DNA of 64,000 nucleotides from Puccinia triticina (taxonomy: Eukaryota; Basidiomycota; Pucciniomycetes; Pucciniales; Pucciniaceae). The notes under the pieces were generated by a model, which was not told the DNA's origin, did no database searches, and saw nothing but the letters and a program-made list of their open reading frames with translations. The stretch covers positions 2,418,001 through 2,482,000 of the forward strand of contig NC_070563.1 in the NCBI RefSeq assembly GCF_026914185.1, written 5' to 3'. How positions within the stretch are numbered: the first letter of the stretch is position 1; each line of letters starts with the position of its first letter. The translations under genes and the position numbers were made by a program. This document shows positions 58,464-64,000 of this stretch, piece after piece.

Positions 58464-60061
58464 AAAAGTAGGAGGGGGGGTAATCCAAACATAAAAATTT
58501 GGGTGTCTTTTGTTGCAAAATGGTATGCATGAAGTTGGTATGAATGGGCTTTGGAACCCAAAAGGGAACACATCAAACATGGCACAAAATTCTAATTTTT
58601 TTGTGCTGAAATTCAGTTAAATCCAATAAAGCCCAGGAAGCCTCATGTGTTATTTTTGGGCTCCCCAGGGGAGATTTTACCTCAAGGATGATACACATGA
58701 AGATGTATGAATCAGCCAAAAAAGCCATTCTTGGGGGCTCCCAATGTATGAATTTTGCCAACATTTCAGAATTTGCATTGCCCTCATTTATAGGGGGTTT
58801 CCTGGCTCCTGGTGCAGGTGCCAGTTCAGGAACTCCAAGGCAGGAAGGGACAAAAGATTTCATGTACATACTGTGGGACTGTAGAATGCAAAACCCCAGC
58901 ATTAAGAGCATCTTTGATGGTCTGGCTGCTGATCAGCTAATCTGCAGCAGGATACCCTGAGGTGTCAATTATCTATCCATCACAGCCAAAGCTGCCAACA
59001 GTAGAAGCCAAGTGCATCCTTGATCCACACCCGTGCCCTGTGGCAGCTCCAACTGCAGCTTGGCTACAGATCATCAAAACCAACTTGCAGACCACTGAAG
59101 TTGACTGCAGGTTGCACATCAGCAGGAACATTGGAGATGCTCTAGCCATTAGGGGTGTTCATATTTGAAATCATAAGCTTTTTAAATCATAGAAACATTG
59201 CAATTTTGATTGATCATTTTAGAATTCCATATTGCTCTCCTTTGGGTGTCTAGATGGTGTCAGCTTTCAAGTCTACTGTGAACACCCTCATTGGACAAAC
59301 TTCCCACTCCACATGATAGCTGCTTCACTTGTTGGCAGAGAAAGAGCTTGCTCAACAGGCCGGCTGGTAATGCATGCCCACCTTTTGAAAGCCCATTGAG
59401 GCTGTTTTACCTACCCCAACTTGGTGTTGAGTTTGACATGCAGCAGTGATGCAGTGTCAGATAAAAGTTCAGACATCTTTGATCAAGGGTGCTCTACCGT
59501 ACTGAATATCTGGATAGCAGATCTGGAGGGGGTTCACCCCCTGCTCATCTTGAAATCATTGGATATACCTATAAATTGTTGAGATTGGCCTTCCCTTATT
59601 TTTTTCTTCAGAAATCCTTGGTAAGGTTTGGTGGACAGCCCTGCTTGGAAACTGCAAGATGAGCCCTCCAAGCTCCTCCTTTCAAACAGAGAATCAGTTT
59701 TTTGACAGCACACATGAGGTGGTTGAGGAATGGCCCAGACCTCAACACCTCCAACCTGGCAGTGGCCATCATCATTAAAGTCAGATGCAGCATTCATCCA
59801 CTCCAGCCTATTATTCCAGTAATCTAGTATTTCTACCCTCTGAAGATGTGATCCCAGCCCTGGTCCGGTTTGGATTGTTGGCCTGCAAGTCAAGCTTTGC
59901 CAGCAAGCCCCGCTAGCCCAGGGCTGATCTCTAGTTTCTAGCAAGACACGATGTGCAGGGCTATTGTTATGTTTCTGCCAACACTCGCGCGCAGCTTGTG
60001 CGGATTGCAGCAGCTTAGCAGGTGTTTTCTTGTGAGTGAGTCTTAGGGTCTAGGGTGTTTG
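58464..60061. other. Spacer, no supported gene
   Basis: Open frames such as 58688-58960 (plus) and 59534-59944 (minus) lack recognisable motifs or splice partners. The sequence near 58960-59160 has balanced, coding-like composition and may be a decayed transposon gene, but I cannot name it. Confidence 0.4.
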
Positions 60062-60649
60062 TTAATTGCCAGTCGTTGTTGTTGTTGTTGTTGTTGTTGG
60101 TGGTGGTAGCTGGTATGATTTCTCCTTCTCCTCCTGCTTCTTCCTCTGTTTGCGTGCCTTCTCGAGCTTCTTCTTCCGCTCGCGTTCCCACATCTTTTCG
60201 AGTTTGCTGGCCCCCCTGTTGAGGGTGTAGTCGACCTGGGGGTGGGTGGGTGGGTGTTTTAGTTGAGTTGTGAAGGGAGTGAGTGAGAGTGTGTGTTTGT
60301 TTCTTACTCGTTCGGCTAGCACTCTCCTGGCCTGGTTTCTGTTCGCTTCCCGTGATCGGTGGGTGTGTGCCTGTACGCGTATTCCGGTTGGTTTGTGTAT
60401 GAGTGAGACTGCATTGTTCGTTTCTGGAGTGGAGTGGAGTGTGAGTAAGTTTCTGTTGTTTCTGTTTTTGTTTTTGTGTCGTTTTGCTTAACTGTTGACT
60501 GCCTGTCCGCCTGGGCCTGATCCTCGGACGAACTGCTCGACGAGGTCCTCTTCGGCGAGTGGGGGGATGGGCTGGATGGCCCGCTTCTTCTTGAGCGTGC
60601 TGGCTGAGCTGGCGAATGCCCGGGCGAGTCCTGCGAGGAGTGCCCTCAT
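60062..60649 (-). CDS. Mitochondrial GGQ release factor (MTRFR/Rso55 type)
   Basis: Exons 60649-60493, 60423-60308 and 60235-60062 join in phase to 148 residues. The GGQ loop (RGSGPGGQAVNKTNNAV, GGQ at about 47-49) catalyses peptidyl-tRNA hydrolysis on the ribosome. The next block (IHKPTGIRV, RSREANRNQARRVLAER) and the Lys/Arg-rich tail (KLEKMWERERKKK...) match the codon-independent class without a stop-codon recognition domain, such as human MTRFR (C12orf65) and yeast Rso55, which rescue stalled mitoribosomes. The first ~25 residues (MRALLAGLARAFASSAS) look like a mitochondrial presequence, which fixes the start at 60649. The tail ends in a short Thr run from an ACA microsatellite. It shares a divergent promoter with MUB1. 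Confidence 0.9.
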
Positions 60650-60831
60650 CTGGTCGTTGGCTGGGTTCCCGGGGGGGCAGCCAGCCGCGGCCCAAACCAA
60701 AACACAAAACAGCCAGAAACAGCCCCACTCCCACTCCCACCCCCACTCCCACCCCCACTCCTCTCCTCATCCACCAACCAACCAACCAACTCACAACCAA
60801 CCAACTCACTCACCCCCCCCAACCCAGCACC
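60650..60831. promoter_or_regulatory. Divergent promoter: GGQ release factor / MUB1
   Basis: About 180 bases between the start codons, containing a CCCACTCCCA-type repeat (60723-60762) and a CCAA repeat (60772-60810). Such strand-biased C-rich and CCAA tracts are probably promoter sequence for both genes. No defined factor site is claimed. Confidence 0.5.
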
Positions 60832-63800
60832 ATGCGCGAGTCCAACTTCTACTTCCCTGCCCACAACAAGGCCTCCGTCTCAATCACCTCAGCACTCTAC
60901 GACCGAAGAGGTCAGTACTCAAACAACCAAAAAAACACAAAAACGAAACAAAACCCATACTAACTAACCCCACCCCACACTCAGCCATCGATGCAACCTC
61001 ACCCCTGCCACTCCTCTCAACACTCACCCATCTCTCCTACCTCACATCCACCTCGCCCAGGATCAGAGAGATCCTCTGCTCAGACGGCGGCCTCGAACGA
61101 CTCATCTCCATCCTCAGATCAACCGGAGCCCGGATGAGAGAACAGCGCAGACTCAGCCAACCACACCCACAACAACCACAGCCACAGCCAGCAATCCCCA
61201 TACGCTCATCCCCCTTCCGACCATTCCTCACCACCACCACCACCACCACCACCACCACCACCACCACCCCATCAGCCATCAGCCAGCCCACCCACCTCAC
61301 CCTCCAGCCACCCACCACTAATCACCAAACACCCACTCCCGCACCCCCGGCCAACCAGATCGCTCTCACCAAGGACCAGAAACAACTCCTATGGACCTGG
61401 TCCCTCTCCTTCCAGTGTGTCGTCAACATCGGCGTCAGAGGAACCGAATCCATCCGGTCAGTCTACCCACCTACCCTCTACATTATATCATCCCAAACTC
61501 ACCCACCCCCTTCTCTCTCTCTCCTACACACAGCACTCGGGTCGTCGAGGCTGGCGTCGTCCCGGTGATCATCAGCGTCCTCGGCGGCTATCTGCATGAG
61601 ATGGAGCGGCTCCGACAGCAGTCCGAGAACCACGAACGAGCCCGTAAGAAGGCTGTCCTCGATGCTGCTTCATCAACTGCCTATTCCCGCTACCCCGTCC
61701 CCAACTCCCAAAGCTCTTACGCCCCAAACGCTGATCTCCCCCGACCCCCCCGCCCCGTCCTCTCCTCTCGCACCCTGCTCCAACCCATCCGAAACCCCGT
61801 CTCGCAACTCCCCAACCCAGACATCCCCCCCAGAATCATCACCACCACCACCACTCTGCCCCCCGCCACCCTTCCGCTCCCCCCCTCACCCTCCTCACCA
61901 GTCCAGCAGCAGCAGCAGCAGCAGCAGCCAACAGCTCCTCCTCCTCAACAACAACAACAGCAACCAGCCGTCAGCCGGAATCCAATCATCATCAACTCAA
62001 CCACTACTGATCTTGTCCTCCGAACCGGCAGCATCTCTCCCTCCTCAGTCTCCTCCTCTTCATCTCTCGAGACCTCTCGTCTCCACCTCAACCAGCAAGC
62101 CATCCTGCGCAACGACGGCTCTACCTCTTCCACCACCCTCGACCACGATCTCATCGATGTCGATCCCGAAGAGAACCATGCCCACTCGAACTCGGAGCCC
62201 CGCTCTACGACAGTGGCTGTTGAGATGGACGACCAATCGGCGGCGGACGAGAGCGAAGCTGATGTGGTCATGGAACTCGTGGGCGATGACGAAGCTGGGC
62301 CGAGCAACGGGCGGCAGCGCTCACGCCGCGGGACCATCAAGGCCAGCCAAGCTAACGCCCACAAGGTCGTTCATATCACCCCGCTCGCTCCACCTCGTCC
62401 AACCCTCACCGAGCTCGACCACGAAAACCTGCCCTTGAATCCTCAATCCCAGCAGCCTAGCCCCATGGAGGGTCTTGAAACTGATGTGAACAACGGAAAC
62501 GAGAACGATCCCGAACGCGGCAACTCCCCGGCGGCCATCCTCTACGCCAACCACCAGACGCCCCGCGCTTCGTCTGCCCGTCTCCCTCACTCTGGCGCTG
62601 GTCGCTCTCAAGCTCAGCATCCCTCGGCTGGTGCCGAAGATGTGGCGGCTGGCGGCGGTCCGGTCTCTGAAGACGTTCTGATGACCGGCTCGTCCGAAAG
62701 CGCCACCCTGACCTCCAACTCTGCCTCCGAGACCGACTATTCACCCCCTCTGGACCCCAGCCTAGGCGCTCCTCAAGCAACACATACCCCCGCTGATGCT
62801 GGCCAGCTCTCTCGGGTCCTCTCAGAGAACGAAGGCACCGCACGTGCCTTCACCCCTCGTCGCCAAGCAGTCCCTCCTCCACCCGCACCGGCTCCGGCCA
62901 CCAACGTCGTCGCTCCAGCCGGTCCCGCCAATGCTAACACGGCTCGCCCGGCGCCCCCAAGCGCAGGATCGACCAGTCTCAGCGCACCAGTCACTCTAGC
63001 CTTCCGAGACGAGGACGTGCTACTCGCGCTCCAACTCCTGGCGTACCTGTCCAAGTATGCCCACGTGCGCGCATACTTCCACGAGCCTGCAAACCGGTCG
63101 ACCCTCGAGCTCACCTACGGCTCCATCCATGACGCCACCCGCGCACTGGCCAAGTTCAGCGGCCGGTTCAAGAGCGAACGCTACGAGCGCGAACGCGGCA
63201 AGGAGTTTGCTGCCGCTGCCGACGCCCAGGGCTCCTCCTCCAGCCGGCGCCCCGCCTCCGCGCAAGGCCAGCACTCTGCACCCGATGCTCATTCGCTCGG
63301 CTCGTCTATTGATCTCTCGGCCCGGCTCTCCTCACAGTCCCACCACCATCACCCCCATCGCTCGTACTCTTCGTCGATGGTGCGGGCGCGGATGCAAGTA
63401 GAAGAAGCGCTGGAGGACGGCCGTCATGGCCAGGATCCATCTGCCAGCCGCGCGCCATCCAGCGACCCCGGCGCCGACGGCTTGCGCCCCGCTCTACTGC
63501 TCGGTGGGGTCACCCTCTTCAGCACCTCGCCCATGGTCAACTCGGTCCCTCAGATACTGCGTCAGCCTAGCTTCGTGCTCGGCCAGGCCGGCGCGGGCAA
63601 CCTCGTGCCCGGCGTGGCCCCCGTCCACGGCTCCCATCACCAGCACTACGCATCCTCCTCCTCCCAGCCCGGGCCGACCGGGCACCACAGCCACGACCCA
63701 GATCCCACGCGGATGATATACAACGCCGCGCGTGCCCAACTGGCCCACCCTCCGTCCAGCTCGTCAACCTCCTCGTCCTCATCGACGACGATCAACCCAC

Positions 63801-64000
63801 TAGCCTCGAACGTGTTCTCCTACGTCGAGCGCTTCACCCACCAACGCCTTCCACACGACGTCCACTCCCCCTCCATCCCCAGCGAGATCCAGTACTGGGC
63901 CGGCGTGATCATGCGCAACGCCTGTCGTAAAGACGAAACTCGCGGCGGGATCCGCCAGTGCGCTAATATGCAGTGCGGGCGCTGGGAACAGGTCCCTCGC
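60832..64000 (+). CDS. MUB1: MYND-finger protein MUB1/SamB, 3' end beyond the window
   Basis: Exons 60832-60910, 60985-61456 and 61534 onward stay open to base 64000 (1006 codons so far). In yeast MUB1 partners the ubiquitin ligase Ubr2 for Rpn4 turnover; the Aspergillus SamB homologue affects hyphal growth. The start MRESNFYFPAHNKASVSITSALYDRR and the following LTHLSYLTSTSPRIREIL...GGLERLISIL are strongly typical, as are FQCVVNIGVRGTESIR, RDEDVLLALQLLAYLSKYAHVR and the end EIQYWAGVIMRNACRKDE..GGIRQCANMQCGRWE, which leads into the MYND zinc finger just beyond the edge. The family is usually about 600 residues. This protein is much longer because of Ser/Pro/Gln-rich inserts between about 230 and 680, including Thr and Gln runs. 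Confidence 0.93.

Noticed and set aside
58688..58960. Possible DDE-type endonuclease remnant
   Set aside because: No acidic triad or neighbouring conserved block could be identified.
1..64000. CRISPR arrays, operons, ribosome binding sites, rRNA
   Set aside because: None seen, and none expected in an intron-rich fungal nuclear sequence. The repeats present are inverted repeats and microsatellites, not spaced direct repeats.
1..64000. tRNA genes
   Set aside because: I looked for GGTTCGA-type B boxes paired with an A box and cloverleaf arms and found no convincing case by eye. A tRNAscan run would decide this.

Overview
The window is nuclear DNA of a filamentous basidiomycete, most likely a rust fungus (Pucciniales). 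Genes are cut by many short introns (about 50-150 bases) with GT-AG ends and frequent GTAAGT, GTCAGT or GTGAGT donors. The proteins are fungal, and the spacers hold KDZ, hAT-like, MITE and LTR debris. The assignment to rusts is an inference from architecture and element types; no marker gene proves it. Coding models were built by joining open frames across splice sites and checking that phase is kept at each junction.

Layout. 0-6 kb: the N-terminal end of a KDZ-type transposon protein, a HerA-like P-loop ATPase, and the mRNA 5'-triphosphatase CET1. 6.7-19.1 kb: four tandem copies of a three-exon, apparently secreted protein family I do not recognise. One copy has a nonsense codon and one has lost a usable splice acceptor. 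20-33 kb: the ALG6 glucosyltransferase with a long charged tail, the lysosomal/vacuolar protein BTN1 (CLN3), a Pro/His-rich protein with an unresolved start, and a ROM2-type Rho GEF (DEP-DH-PH-CNH). 33-38 kb: a repeat-rich spacer with a small four-exon secreted protein, a broken piece copied from the Rho GEF, a hairpin cluster, and a 1.19-kb hAT-like element with an 8-bp target duplication and a nested MITE. 38-52.6 kb: conserved housekeeping genes, namely UMP1 and TOF1 (divergent), a twin-CX9C EMI1-like protein, the acid trehalase ATH1 and SEC1. 53.6-55 kb: a cysteine-bearing secreted protein with two related halves. 55-60 kb: repeats, including a solo LTR with target duplication and several perfect hairpins. 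60-64 kb: a mitochondrial GGQ release factor (MTRFR type) divergent from MUB1, which runs off the right edge.

How the genes fit together: no operon-like pathway is expected. The conserved genes serve RNA capping, N-glycan assembly, vacuolar homeostasis, cell-wall integrity signalling, proteasome assembly, replication-fork protection, exocytosis, trehalose use, mitochondrial translation rescue and ubiquitination. The accessory parts (tandem secreted family, two other secreted genes, transposon debris) look like candidate host-interaction loci inside repeat-rich DNA.
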